From assembly GCA_014800815.1 (NCBI GenBank), contig JAAVFI010000062.1, positions 20,443 to 84,442 on the forward strand: a DNA stretch of 64,000 nt, read 5' to 3'. The translations under genes and the position numbers were made by a program. Of the stretch, positions 9,533 through 19,308 are shown piece after piece. Within the stretch, counting starts at the first letter, position 1; each line of letters starts with the position of its first letter. Origin of the DNA: Bacteroidales bacterium. GTDB taxonomy: Bacteria; Bacteroidota; Bacteroidia; Bacteroidales; Muribaculaceae. The notes below the pieces were generated by a model. The model was given only the letters and a program-made list of their open reading frames with translations. It was not told the origin of the DNA and searched no databases.

Positions 9533-10309
9533 TCACTCCTCAAACATCGCAGTGATGCTCTTGAACGATGCCGTTGCAGTCTGGTCGGGCGTAACCGGCA
9601 CAACGGTCACATATCGGCAGTTGAGCCAATATTCATCAGTATCGTCGGCGTCGGGTTCCTCATTGATAAAGTGACCTGTCAGCCAGTAGAAGGGAACTCC
9701 CGAGGGATCGAGATAGCGCTTGTACTCGTCGGTCCAATGGCCCTTTGCTGCACGGCATACCTTGATTCCTTCGGGGCGTACTTTGGCGGGAATATTTACA
9801 TTGAGGCACACGTGCTGAGGAAGTCCTTCGGCAAGAACCTTCGAGGTAATAGCCGCTACAAAGGCCGTACAGAAAGTAAAATCGGCTTTGATAGAATGGT
9901 GCAGGAGCGAGAAACCGATTGCCGGAATACCGAGCATGCAGCCTTCCAGCACCGCTCCCATAGTTCCCGAGTAGGTGATGTTCACCGATGAGTTAGAGCC
10001 GTGGTTGATACCCGAAAGAACGATATCAGGTTTACGCGGAACGATAGCGTGCATAGCAAGCTTTACGCAATCGACAGGCGTGCCGTTGACAGTAAAGATT
10101 CTTACACCCTCTTTGTCGGAGGGTCGTTCGGTGATGCGTAAGGGAGTTGCGACTGAGAGTGCCGAAGACTGGCCTGAGCGCGGGTCTTCGGGAGCAACGA
10201 TATAGATATCACCCATAGAGCGTACGCTCTCGGCGAGATGATGTATGCCGGGGGCATCAATGCTGTCGTCGTTAGTTATGAGGATGAGCGGGCGTGTATT
10301 TTCTTCCAT
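9533..10309 (-). CDS. surE: 5'/3'-nucleotidase SurE
   Basis: LILITNDDSIDAPGIHHLAE, VAPEDPRSGQSSALS, DIVLSGINHGSNSS, YSGTMGAVLEG. Confidence 0.95.
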   Translation of the reverse strand: MEENTRPLILITNDDSIDAPGIHHLAESVRSMGDIYIVAPEDPRSGQSSALSVATPLRITERPSDKEGVRIFTVNGTPVDCVKLAMHAIVPRKPDIVLSGINHGSNSSVNITYSGTMGAVLEGCMLGIPAIGFSLLHHSIKADFTFCTAFVAAITSKVLAEGLPQHVCLNVNIPAKVRPEGIKVCRAAKGHWTDEYKRYLDPSGVPFYWLTGHFINEEPDADDTDEYWLNCRYVTVVPVTPDQTATASFKSITAMFEE

Positions 10310-10363
10310 AGTGCGATGAATTTTTTCTCTTATAACAACTGCGGGCGCATTATTGTTGAGAAA

Positions 10364-11836
10364 TCAGAACTGAAAATAAATAAAGGGAGCAACGTCGGCC
10401 GTTCGCAATTCAAGCACGAGTTGTACTACGGCGATAAAAATAAGGAGTTTTACTATCCACGGAGATTTTACGAATAAATTCCCTGCCTTGTTCCAGAAGC
10501 CTTCGGGCATGGCATGTGCCACCACTATCACTATCATCAGTATCAGCCAGAGCATGCGAGCCGAGGCGAACGCCGGGAAATAAGCGAGGGAGAAATCGCG
10601 GCCTACCGAGCGTATAATCTCCACGGAATCTGACCATGAAGCAGCGCGGAAGAAGACCCACAGAACGGCAACAAAGGATATAGTAATGAGCCACGAAATT
10701 GCTCTTACCACATAGTTGTCGGGCAGGCGGTCGAGCCAGGGCTTCGATGCTTTGTGCACTGCGAGACCTCCGCCGTGCATCGCACCCCAGAAAATAAATT
10801 TCCATGCCGCTCCGTGCCATAATCCGCCTATAAGCATTGTGGCGAAGTTATTGATGTAAGTTCGCGCCGTGCCCTTACGGTTGCCGCCGAGAGGTATGTA
10901 GATATAGTCGCGCAGCCAGGTGGAGAGAGAAATATGCCAGCGACGCCAAAACTCGGTGACGTTGCCCGATTTATAGGGAAAGTTGAAATTCTGCGCGAGA
11001 CGGAATCCCATGATAAGCGCGATGCCGATAGCCATGTCGGAATAACCTGAGAAGTCGCAATATATCTGCATGGTATATCCGATAATTCCCATAAGGGTCT
11101 CGAAACCGGAATACGCACCCGGGGCATCGAAAATCAGGTCGTTGTACTGGGCTATGTAGTCGGCTATGACTGCTTTCTTGAGCACACCGAGAATGACGAG
11201 CCACAAGCCGGTATATACCTCGCTGCGGGACGCATGACGGTTGTCGCGTATCTGGGGAATGAAATAGTCGGCACGCACTATAGGTCCGGCGACAAGAGCG
11301 GGAAAGAACGAAAGGAAGAAGGCGTATTCAAGCCATGTGCGTGTGGGGGCTACTCTACCCTTATAGACATCTATTATATAGCTGACAGACTGGAAGGTAT
11401 AAAACGATATGCCTACGGGTAGCACAAGGTCGAGGGGCTGGAAATTGCCACCGACGAGGGCGTTAATATTCCACAGGAAGAAATTGGCGTATTTGAAATA
11501 TACGAGGATTCCGAGGGAGGCTGTCAGCGATACCGCGACACATAGGCGTTGAGTGCCCCGACTTGTACCATGTCTTACGATAATGCGCGACAATATCCAG
11601 TCTAATAGCGACGTAGCTGCCAGAAGGAGAACAAAGACTCCGCTGCTCTTATAGTAGAAAAAGAAGCTGAACGCAACAACAAACACAATCATCTGCCAGT
11701 AGCGACTGCGCAGCAGACCGTAGAGCGGCATGAAGATGAGAAACAAAGCCCAGAACGTACCCGACGAAAAGAGCATCGGGGCACTCGGATCGTAGCTCAG
11801 CAGAGCATGGATGCGTTCGATGACTAAGGGGAGCAT
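10364..11836 (-). CDS. MBOAT-family O-acyltransferase (AlgI-like)
   Basis: LPVGISFYTFQSVSYIIDVYKG, YCDFSGYSDMAIGIA, FWRRWHISLSTWLRDYIYIPLGGNRKG, GGLWHGAAWKFIFWG. Confidence 0.9.
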   Translation of the reverse strand: MLPLVIERIHALLSYDPSAPMLFSSGTFWALFLIFMPLYGLLRSRYWQMIVFVVAFSFFFYYKSSGVFVLLLAATSLLDWILSRIIVRHGTSRGTQRLCVAVSLTASLGILVYFKYANFFLWNINALVGGNFQPLDLVLPVGISFYTFQSVSYIIDVYKGRVAPTRTWLEYAFFLSFFPALVAGPIVRADYFIPQIRDNRHASRSEVYTGLWLVILGVLKKAVIADYIAQYNDLIFDAPGAYSGFETLMGIIGYTMQIYCDFSGYSDMAIGIALIMGFRLAQNFNFPYKSGNVTEFWRRWHISLSTWLRDYIYIPLGGNRKGTARTYINNFATMLIGGLWHGAAWKFIFWGAMHGGGLAVHKASKPWLDRLPDNYVVRAISWLITISFVAVLWVFFRAASWSDSVEIIRSVGRDFSLAYFPAFASARMLWLILMIVIVVAHAMPEGFWNKAGNLFVKSPWIVKLLIFIAVVQLVLELRTADVAPFIYFQF

Positions 11837-11839
11837 GCG

Positions 11840-12649
11840 TCAGTCCTCCGTCGGCTGATGAACAAATATGCGTTTGGCCTTTGCCGACGATACCTCGGGT
11901 ACGTCGAGACGTATGGGATGAAGAGCGTTGGCCGGCATCCAGCGGATAACGCTGTCGAGCCATTCGGCAGCGGAATTGCGTGTGGGGTGAGCGCCGTCTT
12001 TCGCGCGCTCAAATTTCATGCCGTCGCTGAGGAAGAATGTGCCTTGAGGGGTGCTGTTGGCAATCAGACGGTTTATGCCTGTATCCGTGCGCCAGTTGGG
12101 AGGACCGATCCAGAGGAAGGGAATAGTATCTATATCGGCAAGAATCTGCTTGACGTATTTCTCGCGTTTAACTTCTATATCTTTCACGAGCAGTTCGTTA
12201 GCACCGAGACAAACGACTATGAAGGTCGGCTTCAGGCGCTGAATATAGTTGCGCAGTTTGTCGGACTTTCCCCACTTTTCGGAGGTGGAACTATACCACA
12301 TCACGGTATAGAGAGTGTGGCCGTTGTGTTCGGCATAGGCAGCAAGGCGAGGGCCGAGACCTTCGAGCATAGAATCGCCTATGAGCATTATAGTCTGAGA
12401 CGCAGTGTCGCAAGGCATGGGGAAAATATTCTCCACGTCTGTCACTATCGTATCGGGGAGGACGAGCATACCGTCTGCCGATGCAAAGGCACCGTCTTCT
12501 TCGGCTTTAACGTCAGATACCGCAGCTATAAAACCGGCATCTTTAAATTTATGACCGGCAATTTCGGGAGTGCCTACAGCCTCAGCCACAACAAAAGCAG
12601 CAAAGGCAACGAGTAGCAGAAGCCACAGAGAACGATAGTGCGGTTTCAT
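11840..12649 (-). CDS. SGNH/GDSL hydrolase-type protein, DUF459/AlgX-like partner of the MBOAT
   Basis: IMLIGDSMLEGLGPRLAAYAEHNG; FIVVCLGANELL; DGAHPTRNSAAEWLD; N-terminal membrane segment; adjacent to MBOAT. Confidence 0.75.
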   Translation of the reverse strand: MKPHYRSLWLLLLVAFAAFVVAEAVGTPEIAGHKFKDAGFIAAVSDVKAEEDGAFASADGMLVLPDTIVTDVENIFPMPCDTASQTIMLIGDSMLEGLGPRLAAYAEHNGHTLYTVMWYSSTSEKWGKSDKLRNYIQRLKPTFIVVCLGANELLVKDIEVKREKYVKQILADIDTIPFLWIGPPNWRTDTGINRLIANSTPQGTFFLSDGMKFERAKDGAHPTRNSAAEWLDSVIRWMPANALHPIRLDVPEVSSAKAKRIFVHQPTED

Positions 12650-12658
12650 AGGTTGAAA

Positions 12659-13186
12659 TCAATAACTTACGACCATATAATCTCCCCCGAGACCCGGGCC
12701 GACACGATAGCGGCGAAGCGCATATCCCTTGCGGGCAGCCTCGCCGCTCACGGGATGCCCCATGAGCGAAAAAACATTGTACTTGCTTCCGCACTCGGGG
12801 CACACGGCAAGGTGCTCGTCGTCAACTTTAACAGCGACTCTCACATTCTGCCTGCACTCCACGGGACATGCAAGATCAAACGCCTGAGGATTGCCGAGCA
12901 CATCGCACACAAGGAGCACGCCACCGAAGCCGGTATAAGTATTTGCAGTGTACGGGAATTTGGAGGGAATGCGTTCCTGACGGATAAAACGATTCCACGT
13001 AAGCGCTCCCGACACACCGCTATATACGTTCCACTCAGCAACGGTAGGAAATACGATATTTACGGGCTGAACAGGCACACGATCGTCGTCGAGGCTGTGA
13101 CAAGAAGCAAGCCCCGGTAAAATAATAGCAGCACATAATGCTGCCATTATATTCCTGTATTTCCTGAAATTAAACAAGTCTTGCAA
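12659..13186 (-). CDS. Lipoprotein with degenerate Rieske-like / zinc-ribbon-like Cys motifs
   Basis: Lipobox LASC; CPVECRQNV...CPECGSKYNVFSLMGHPVSG. Confidence 0.5.
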   Translation of the reverse strand: MQDLFNFRKYRNIMAALCAAIILPGLASCHSLDDDRVPVQPVNIVFPTVAEWNVYSGVSGALTWNRFIRQERIPSKFPYTANTYTGFGGVLLVCDVLGNPQAFDLACPVECRQNVRVAVKVDDEHLAVCPECGSKYNVFSLMGHPVSGEAARKGYALRRYRVGPGLGGDYMVVSY

Positions 13187-13583
13187 AGAGACCTCCGAAC
13201 TGGTCGGCGGCTTTCTGGAGAGTGGGACCTATGAGCGGACGGAGCATCATCGGAAGTTCGACGTCGATAGTGCCGCTCACCTCGGTTGACTGCTCATCGA
13301 CGGGTTTGAATTCCACGATGAGATTCATTGGCACGGGTGAGTTGAGAGCCTGCAGACGGATTTTCTCGGGAGTGCGCTCAACGGCCTTGAGTTCGATATC
13401 ACCGACCTGAGGAGTTGAGATACGGATGCTGTCGTTGGTAAATGCGATATCACCTACCTTTGCGCGCTGCTCGGCATCGAGAGCGTCGAGAGCGCTCTGG
13501 AGAGCGGTGAAATCGGAGAACTTGGCACTCAGTTCGGCTGCCGAACGATTTACAACAGCCGGTTTGGACGAATATTTAGCCAT
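13170..13583 (-). CDS. SRPBCC-family / START-like small protein
   Basis: MAKYSSKPAVVNRSAAELSAKFSDF... internal start preferred so it does not overlap pyrE; SRPBCC-like pattern judged by eye. Confidence 0.55.
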   Translation of the reverse strand: MAKYSSKPAVVNRSAAELSAKFSDFTALQSALDALDAEQRAKVGDIAFTNDSIRISTPQVGDIELKAVERTPEKIRLQALNSPVPMNLIVEFKPVDEQSTEVSGTIDVELPMMLRPLIGPTLQKAADQFGGLFARLV

Positions 13584-13599
13584 ACTTATATCGTTCGGA

Positions 13600-14238
13600 T
13601 TAGCGGTTGGGAGTCCAGTTTGCAGGATCTTCACGCCACTGGCGGAGAGTTTCGAGATCGTTCTCGGTGATGTAACGAGTATCGAGAGCTACGTCGAGCA
13701 TGGCATTGTAGTTGCTGAGAGTAACTAGCTTGACGCCAGCCTGAGCGAAGTTTTCTTCTGCAACGGGGAAACCGTAGCTGAAGAGAGCCACCATACCGAT
13801 AACCTCACAACCTGCATTGCGGATAGCCTCTACAGCCTTGAGCGAGCTCTTGCCGGTAGAAACGAGGTCTTCGATAACAACTACTTTCTGACCCTGACGG
13901 AGATCGCCTTCGATAAGGTTTTCGAGGCCGTGGTCTTTGGGAGTTGAGCGAACGTAAACGTAAGGGAGGTTGAGTTCGTCAGCAACGAGAGCGCCCTGAG
14001 CGATAGCACCGGTGGCAACGCCGGCGATAGCATCGACATCCTCAAACTGTTCGAGGATAAGACGGGTGAGCTCCACCTTGATGAAAGAACGAACCTCGGG
14101 ATATGATAGAGTGCGACGGTTATCTGTGTAGATAGGTGAGTTCCAGCCGGATGCCCAGACAAAGGGGTTAGCGGGCTGAAGCTTGAGGGCACTTATTTTC
14201 AATAACTTTTCGGCGAGGAGACGTGCAACGTTTTTCAT
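13600..14238 (-). CDS. pyrE: Orotate phosphoribosyltransferase
   Basis: FVWASGWNSPIYTDNR; VVVIEDLVSTGKSSLKAVEAIRNAG PRPP motif. Confidence 0.95.
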   Translation of the reverse strand: MKNVARLLAEKLLKISALKLQPANPFVWASGWNSPIYTDNRRTLSYPEVRSFIKVELTRLILEQFEDVDAIAGVATGAIAQGALVADELNLPYVYVRSTPKDHGLENLIEGDLRQGQKVVVIEDLVSTGKSSLKAVEAIRNAGCEVIGMVALFSYGFPVAEENFAQAGVKLVTLSNYNAMLDVALDTRYITENDLETLRQWREDPANWTPNR

Positions 14239-14368
14239 TATCTTGCGAGTGTGTTATGTTTGTTCTGAATGCAAAATTACGATATTTTTTTCAGTTGACA
14301 TCACAGTCGCGTATTAAAAGAAAATAAAATTCGGTGACAATATTCCCGCCGACTTCAACTACAGCGCT

Positions 14369-15379
14369 TTAAAGCTCGATGAGTTCGTCCGCACCGAAGG
14401 CTCTCACGGCCTTGCGACCCAATACAGAGTCCCAGAGCAGGGGTGAAATGCCGTTGCCGGGGCGTTTCACCGTTATATTTTCCTCGGTAAAAATTTCGCC
14501 TTCCTCGATATCGCGTGCGGCTACTATGCTCTTACGAGCGATTTCGATGTTGGGTTGCTCGGCAGGAGTTGCCGCTTTGTGACCGTCGCCGAGAATAATT
14601 TCGACCTTTCGGATTTCCTCAACGAGTTTCTGCAGCTCAGCAGGTTCTAGCGACGCTCTGTGGTCGGGGCCGGGGAGGTTGCGGTCGAGCGTAAAATGTT
14701 TCTCTATAATCCGGGCACCGCGCGCTGCGGCAGCCACCGATACGCCTATACCCTCGGTATGGTCGCTGTAGCCAACGGATTTGCAACCGAGAGCCGCAAG
14801 GGCATCCATAGCCTTGAGATTGACCGAATCCATGGGGGCCGGATATTGCGTGGTGCAGTGAAGCAGAGATATATTGCGGCGTGGAGTGCCCGCGTTTTCG
14901 AGGATACGTACCGCCGTCTCCACCTCTTCAAGCGAAGCCATGCCGGTCGACATGATTATCTCATGCCCGAGGAGACCGATTTTGCGCAGATAGGGAAGGT
15001 TTGTAATCTCTCCCGAAGGGATTTTCCATACCTTCTGCCCTATTTCCTCAAGGCAATCTATCGAAACAAGGTCGAAGGGCGTGCTCATGAAGCCAATCCC
15101 CTCCTCTTCACACAGAGCTTTGAGGCCTGCATAGTCGGAGAGCGGAAGGTGGATAGCCTTGCACATTTCGAGCTGGCTCTGAGCCTCGCCGGTCGTTTCC
15201 TTCTGATACTCGGCTTTAGGGGCAAAAGTGGAGATAACAAGCTCGGGAACAGCTGTTTGGAATTTAACGTAGTCAGCTCCGGCCTTGCGGGCCTCTACTA
15301 CCATACGTTTGGCGAGGGAGAGGTCGCCGTTGTGGTTAACTCCGGCCTCGGCTATGACGATTATATGATTGTCGTTCAT
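14369..15379 (-). CDS. neuB: N-acetylneuraminate/legionaminate synthase family (NeuB)
   Basis: IIVIAEAGVNHNGDLSLAKRMV; VSTPFDL-like MSTPFDLVSIDCLEEIG; C-terminal SAF-like region. Confidence 0.92.
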   Translation of the reverse strand: MNDNHIIVIAEAGVNHNGDLSLAKRMVVEARKAGADYVKFQTAVPELVISTFAPKAEYQKETTGEAQSQLEMCKAIHLPLSDYAGLKALCEEEGIGFMSTPFDLVSIDCLEEIGQKVWKIPSGEITNLPYLRKIGLLGHEIIMSTGMASLEEVETAVRILENAGTPRRNISLLHCTTQYPAPMDSVNLKAMDALAALGCKSVGYSDHTEGIGVSVAAAARGARIIEKHFTLDRNLPGPDHRASLEPAELQKLVEEIRKVEIILGDGHKAATPAEQPNIEIARKSIVAARDIEEGEIFTEENITVKRPGNGISPLLWDSVLGRKAVRAFGADELIEL

Positions 15380-16341
15380 CAGTTTTCGGAATAGAATACT
15401 ACATCAGCAAGATAGCGGGTTGTCACCACTCCCGCACGCGGCAGGCGCTCGGCAGTGTTCAGCCCGAGAGCTTCTTCGACTATTAATGCAGGGATGTCGG
15501 CTCCGGCATAGACCGAGGCCACACAGCCGCCCCCAAGTCGAGGGTTAATCTCCATTACGAGCAGGCGGTCGGAATCGAGGTCGTGGATGAGCTGGACAGT
15601 TACGGCTCCGCGAAGTTCGGTAGCTTTAAGCACCTTGCGGACAAGAGAGACGGCCTCGGGACTGTCAATAGTTGTGGTACGCACAACTTCGCCGCCGCTC
15701 ACCTCCTCGCGTACGCGCGGACTGACGGCAAGGATACGACCTTGGCGCGACACATAGCAGTCGACGGTGTACTCGCGGCGGTTGTCAATTCGTTCCTGAA
15801 TCAAATATGCGTCAGTGTCGTCTAAAGCTTCGAGGTCGGCCGCGCAATCAATCTTGATGATTCCTTTCGATGCAGAACCGAAACGCGGTTTGGCGATAAG
15901 ATTTGAAGTGAACGCTTCGCCCCGATAGGTAGTTGGGACAGGTAGTCCGAGTTGCTCGAATAAGTCGGCTGCAGCGACCTTGTCGAACATCTTATCGGCT
16001 GCATCAGCCTCACTGACAGGAGAGAAAACTTCGGGGCAATATTTGAATACGAGTTCCGACGCTATGCTCACCGCCGGGTCTACAAAGGGCAGAACAATGT
16101 CGATATTGCGGCGGCCGCAGATAGAGGTAAGGTCGTCGAAAATCTTCGGGTCGCGCCACCTCAGGCCCTTGAAGACAGTACCTACAGAAGCGAGCGGGCA
16201 ACGTGTATCAAGCTCGTAGCCGTATATCTCGCAACCGTAACCCTTTTCTTCGAGAGCCTTGGAGAAAAGTCGCGCCATAGCCACTCTTTTCGCGCCGCCG
16301 AGAAACAGAATCCTTACTATATTATCTTTACCGCGGGTCAT
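15379..16341 (-). CDS. ATP-grasp domain protein (carbamoyl-phosphate-synthase-like)
   Basis: IVRILFLGGAKRVAMARLF; PRFGSASKGI; LLVMEINPRLGGG; start at 16341 overlaps upstream stop (TCAT). Confidence 0.8.
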   Translation of the reverse strand: MTRGKDNIVRILFLGGAKRVAMARLFSKALEEKGYGCEIYGYELDTRCPLASVGTVFKGLRWRDPKIFDDLTSICGRRNIDIVLPFVDPAVSIASELVFKYCPEVFSPVSEADAADKMFDKVAAADLFEQLGLPVPTTYRGEAFTSNLIAKPRFGSASKGIIKIDCAADLEALDDTDAYLIQERIDNRREYTVDCYVSRQGRILAVSPRVREEVSGGEVVRTTTIDSPEAVSLVRKVLKATELRGAVTVQLIHDLDSDRLLVMEINPRLGGGCVASVYAGADIPALIVEEALGLNTAERLPRAGVVTTRYLADVVFYSEN

Positions 16342-17333
16342 CTGTTGTAGATTTCCGGTTTGTACATGGCAAGATTTTCGGGGCGGCAGAACCACTTGAT
16401 AGTTTTCTCAAGACCTTGCTCGAGAGTATAGCGGGGGCGCCAGTCGGTGAGCGAAGTGATGAGAGTATTGTCGCCGCAAAGACGGTTCACCTCGCTCTTT
16501 GCGGGACGCAGACGCTGAGTGTCGGTCACCTCCTCCACACTTTTTCCCATGAGTTGAGCGATGAGAGCGAAAGTATCGGCCATTGAGATTTCCGTGCCGG
16601 TAGCGATATTGATGTCGCGGCCTTCGATTCCCGGAGTCTCGGCAAGAGCTATGAAGCCGGCTGCCGTATCTTCAACAAAGTTGAAGTCTCGTGTGGGAGT
16701 GAGGTCGCCGAGTTTTATCTGCGTATTTCCCGCTGCTATCTGGGTGATAATAGTGGGGATAATGGCGCGTGCGCTCTGCCTCGGACCGTAGGTGTTGAAG
16801 GGTCGCGCAATTACCAGCGGCAGGTCGAAGGCATTGTAGAAGCTCATGGCAATGGCATCTGCTCCAATCTTTGTAGCCGAGTATGGCGACTGCGGTTGGC
16901 GAGGATGTTTCTCATCTATAGGCACATACTGAGCCGTTCCGTAGACTTCGCTCGTGGAAGTGACCACAATTCGCTCCACGCCGCAATCTCTTGCTGCCTG
17001 GCACATATTGAGAGTACCTTTGATATTGGTATCGACATAGCTGTCGGGAGCTACGTAGCTGTACGGTATGGCGATAAGAGCCGCAAGATGAAATACAAGG
17101 TCGGCACCCTTGCAGAGAGTGCGGCAGAAATACGGGTCGCGGACATCGCCGCAGACAATTTCAAGTCCCGGAGCCGCTGCAAATTCCTCGAGCCAACCCC
17201 AGTTGTTGAACGAATTATATTGAGCGAGGGCTCTTACCTTATATCCTTTTGCGAGAAGAGCTTGCGTGAGGTGAGAACCGATAAAACCGTCGGCACCTGT
17301 AACAACTGCAAGTTTAGCTGATGATTCTACCAT
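16338..17333 (-). CDS. NAD-dependent epimerase/dehydratase, LegB-like (UDP-sugar 4,6-dehydratase)
   Basis: VTGADGFIGSHLTQALLAKGYKVRALAQYNSFNNWGWLE; SDR motif SPYSATKIGADAIAMSF. Confidence 0.85.
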   Translation of the reverse strand: MVESSAKLAVVTGADGFIGSHLTQALLAKGYKVRALAQYNSFNNWGWLEEFAAAPGLEIVCGDVRDPYFCRTLCKGADLVFHLAALIAIPYSYVAPDSYVDTNIKGTLNMCQAARDCGVERIVVTSTSEVYGTAQYVPIDEKHPRQPQSPYSATKIGADAIAMSFYNAFDLPLVIARPFNTYGPRQSARAIIPTIITQIAAGNTQIKLGDLTPTRDFNFVEDTAAGFIALAETPGIEGRDINIATGTEISMADTFALIAQLMGKSVEEVTDTQRLRPAKSEVNRLCGDNTLITSLTDWRPRYTLEQGLEKTIKWFCRPENLAMYKPEIYNR

Positions 17334-17779
17334 GTATGTTTGAATTTATAGTAGTAAGTACGTCCGTCGCTGCCCTCACGGATGAAGTCGAAATGAGAGT
17401 GGTCGAGACGCGTTATGGTCACATTTTCAATGAGTCGGTCGAAGCCGAGCCAGTAAGGCGGTGTGTACGAACCGGTACCGGGCTCATCGCCATAGTCGGA
17501 ATGTGCGAAGTCGAAAGTCAGAGAGTCGCCGTCGCGGGTCCATGTGGCAAAATAGTGAATGTCCTGCTGCATGCCGTAGTCGAGACCGAAGAGCGCGAAG
17601 CGGCCATGCATGCCTAGAAGCGCGGCCTCAGCCTTGGCGGGGAGAGGTACGACGACATCGTCTACCGTCATCTCGTCGAGCGACCATGAACCGAAAAGAG
17701 TTCCGATGTATCCTTCGTTCTGACACGACAGGGCCGAGCAACAAAGGAATATAAATAGTATGCGGATGTATCGTGTCAT
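17327..17779 (-). CDS. Hypothetical lipoprotein (lipocalin-like)
   Basis: Signal peptide with lipobox ALSCQ; overlaps neighbours at both ends. Confidence 0.55.
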   Translation of the reverse strand: MTRYIRILFIFLCCSALSCQNEGYIGTLFGSWSLDEMTVDDVVVPLPAKAEAALLGMHGRFALFGLDYGMQQDIHYFATWTRDGDSLTFDFAHSDYGDEPGTGSYTPPYWLGFDRLIENVTITRLDHSHFDFIREGSDGRTYYYKFKHTW

Positions 17780-19308
17780 TTTTTACCGAGTTTGAAAGAA
17801 CCGTCGTAGACGGCGGTTAACATTGCACCGAAATTATCTCCGCGAAGACGGCCTGTATCGAAGGCGACTTTCAGTCGCAGAGTCAAGGGAATCTTGACCG
17901 ACGGTTTCCAGTCGGCACCTATCATTGCAGATGTATCGTAGAGAATTTCCTTACCGGGATAACGACCTGTACCGCCGGCTTCCTGCCAACTGAACTTCGC
18001 CACATAGCCAAGTGTAGGCAGGATGTTGCCCGATACGGCTGCGTGGACGCCGCGAGCGCGGTTGTGTGTAAAGTTGGGCATACCGTCCTTATTATATACA
18101 GGAGAGACGGGGAAGGGCGAACCGATACTCATACCGAAGTTGCTGTACGGGCCGTAGAAATCGTTGTTGTAGTAATTATCGCCGCCTGTAGCTTTGAAGC
18201 CTTCGATATCCGAACCGGGGTGGTCGGTGGGAGACCAGTGGATAGGCCCGGACTGGTTGGTGAAGTCGAAATATTCAAACAAGACTTTGCCGATACCTTT
18301 ATTTGAGGGGAAGTTGTACTGCACACCCCAAAGGCCGTCCCAGCCGTTGCGACGTCCGATACCGGAGCCGTCTTCCCAGGGCCACTCGAAGTAGGCCGCG
18401 AGGGTCGAACCGTTCTTGAAATTATAGCGGGCTTTAAAATCCCATGAGCCGAGTGAATTGCCCTTATAGAAACTTTCGCCACTACCCTCCCTCGGGAAGA
18501 ACATATCCCAGAGGTCGCGGATATGGAAACCGCGGTTTTCCTCCCTGGTTATTTTTCCGAAGCGATAGTGAGTGGCATAGCCTGCAAACATACCCGCAGC
18601 CTGCATACCCACAATAATGCTGAACGGTTGTGTGGGCTTAGTGCGGAAGTAGCAACGCTTGTAGGTGTACCAGTTGTCGAGACTCAAGAGGCCCGAATAG
18701 TAGTTGAACGTGCTCTGCTTGTAATCCTTGTCAAAGGTGCGACCGTACATGATTTCGCCGTCGATCTGCACCCAGCCGTTGGTAAAGGGAATATCCTGAA
18801 AGTCAAGGAAACCGGCAGCGGCACCGGGGATAGGCATGGCGTTGTTGCTTCGCGTGATGTCGCCCGACGAGAGTTGGTCGTCGACGATACGCGAGTGCCG
18901 CTCTTTCGGGCCTACTATAAGGTAGACGCTGCGATATTTAAGTTCGGCGTACAGCTGCAGGAGGCGGAATGGAGCCTGCCTTACATGATTTGTGGTCCAT
19001 GTTTCGGTGGCGCTTTCATAGCGGTCGTAGGGAGCGGCGCTGCCGTAGCCTGCAATGTATTCGAAGCCCATACCCCAGCTGAAACGCTTAGTGAGGTCGA
19101 GGTCTTTCTTGATAAGTCCGTCCTGCCAGATTCCGTTTGCGCCGTTGACACGACCTGAGTTCCAGGAACCTATCATATAAGGAGCGTATGCGCCGGTCGA
19201 GGCATTTGCCGACAGGGATGCCGAATAGTCGAAGCGCACAGGCTCCGCACCCTTCGCGAGAGAGGCGGCCGACAGAAGCAGAAGGGATGCTAAGGTAATT
19301 TTTTTCAT
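17776..19308 (-). CDS. Outer-membrane capsule-assembly Wzi-like protein
   Basis: Signal peptide; beta-barrel-like sequence FDYSASLSANASTGAYAPYMIGSW...; length about 510 aa; next to polysaccharide-sugar genes. Confidence 0.7.
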   Translation of the reverse strand: MKKITLASLLLLSAASLAKGAEPVRFDYSASLSANASTGAYAPYMIGSWNSGRVNGANGIWQDGLIKKDLDLTKRFSWGMGFEYIAGYGSAAPYDRYESATETWTTNHVRQAPFRLLQLYAELKYRSVYLIVGPKERHSRIVDDQLSSGDITRSNNAMPIPGAAAGFLDFQDIPFTNGWVQIDGEIMYGRTFDKDYKQSTFNYYSGLLSLDNWYTYKRCYFRTKPTQPFSIIVGMQAAGMFAGYATHYRFGKITREENRGFHIRDLWDMFFPREGSGESFYKGNSLGSWDFKARYNFKNGSTLAAYFEWPWEDGSGIGRRNGWDGLWGVQYNFPSNKGIGKVLFEYFDFTNQSGPIHWSPTDHPGSDIEGFKATGGDNYYNNDFYGPYSNFGMSIGSPFPVSPVYNKDGMPNFTHNRARGVHAAVSGNILPTLGYVAKFSWQEAGGTGRYPGKEILYDTSAMIGADWKPSVKIPLTLRLKVAFDTGRLRGDNFGAMLTAVYDGSFKLGKK

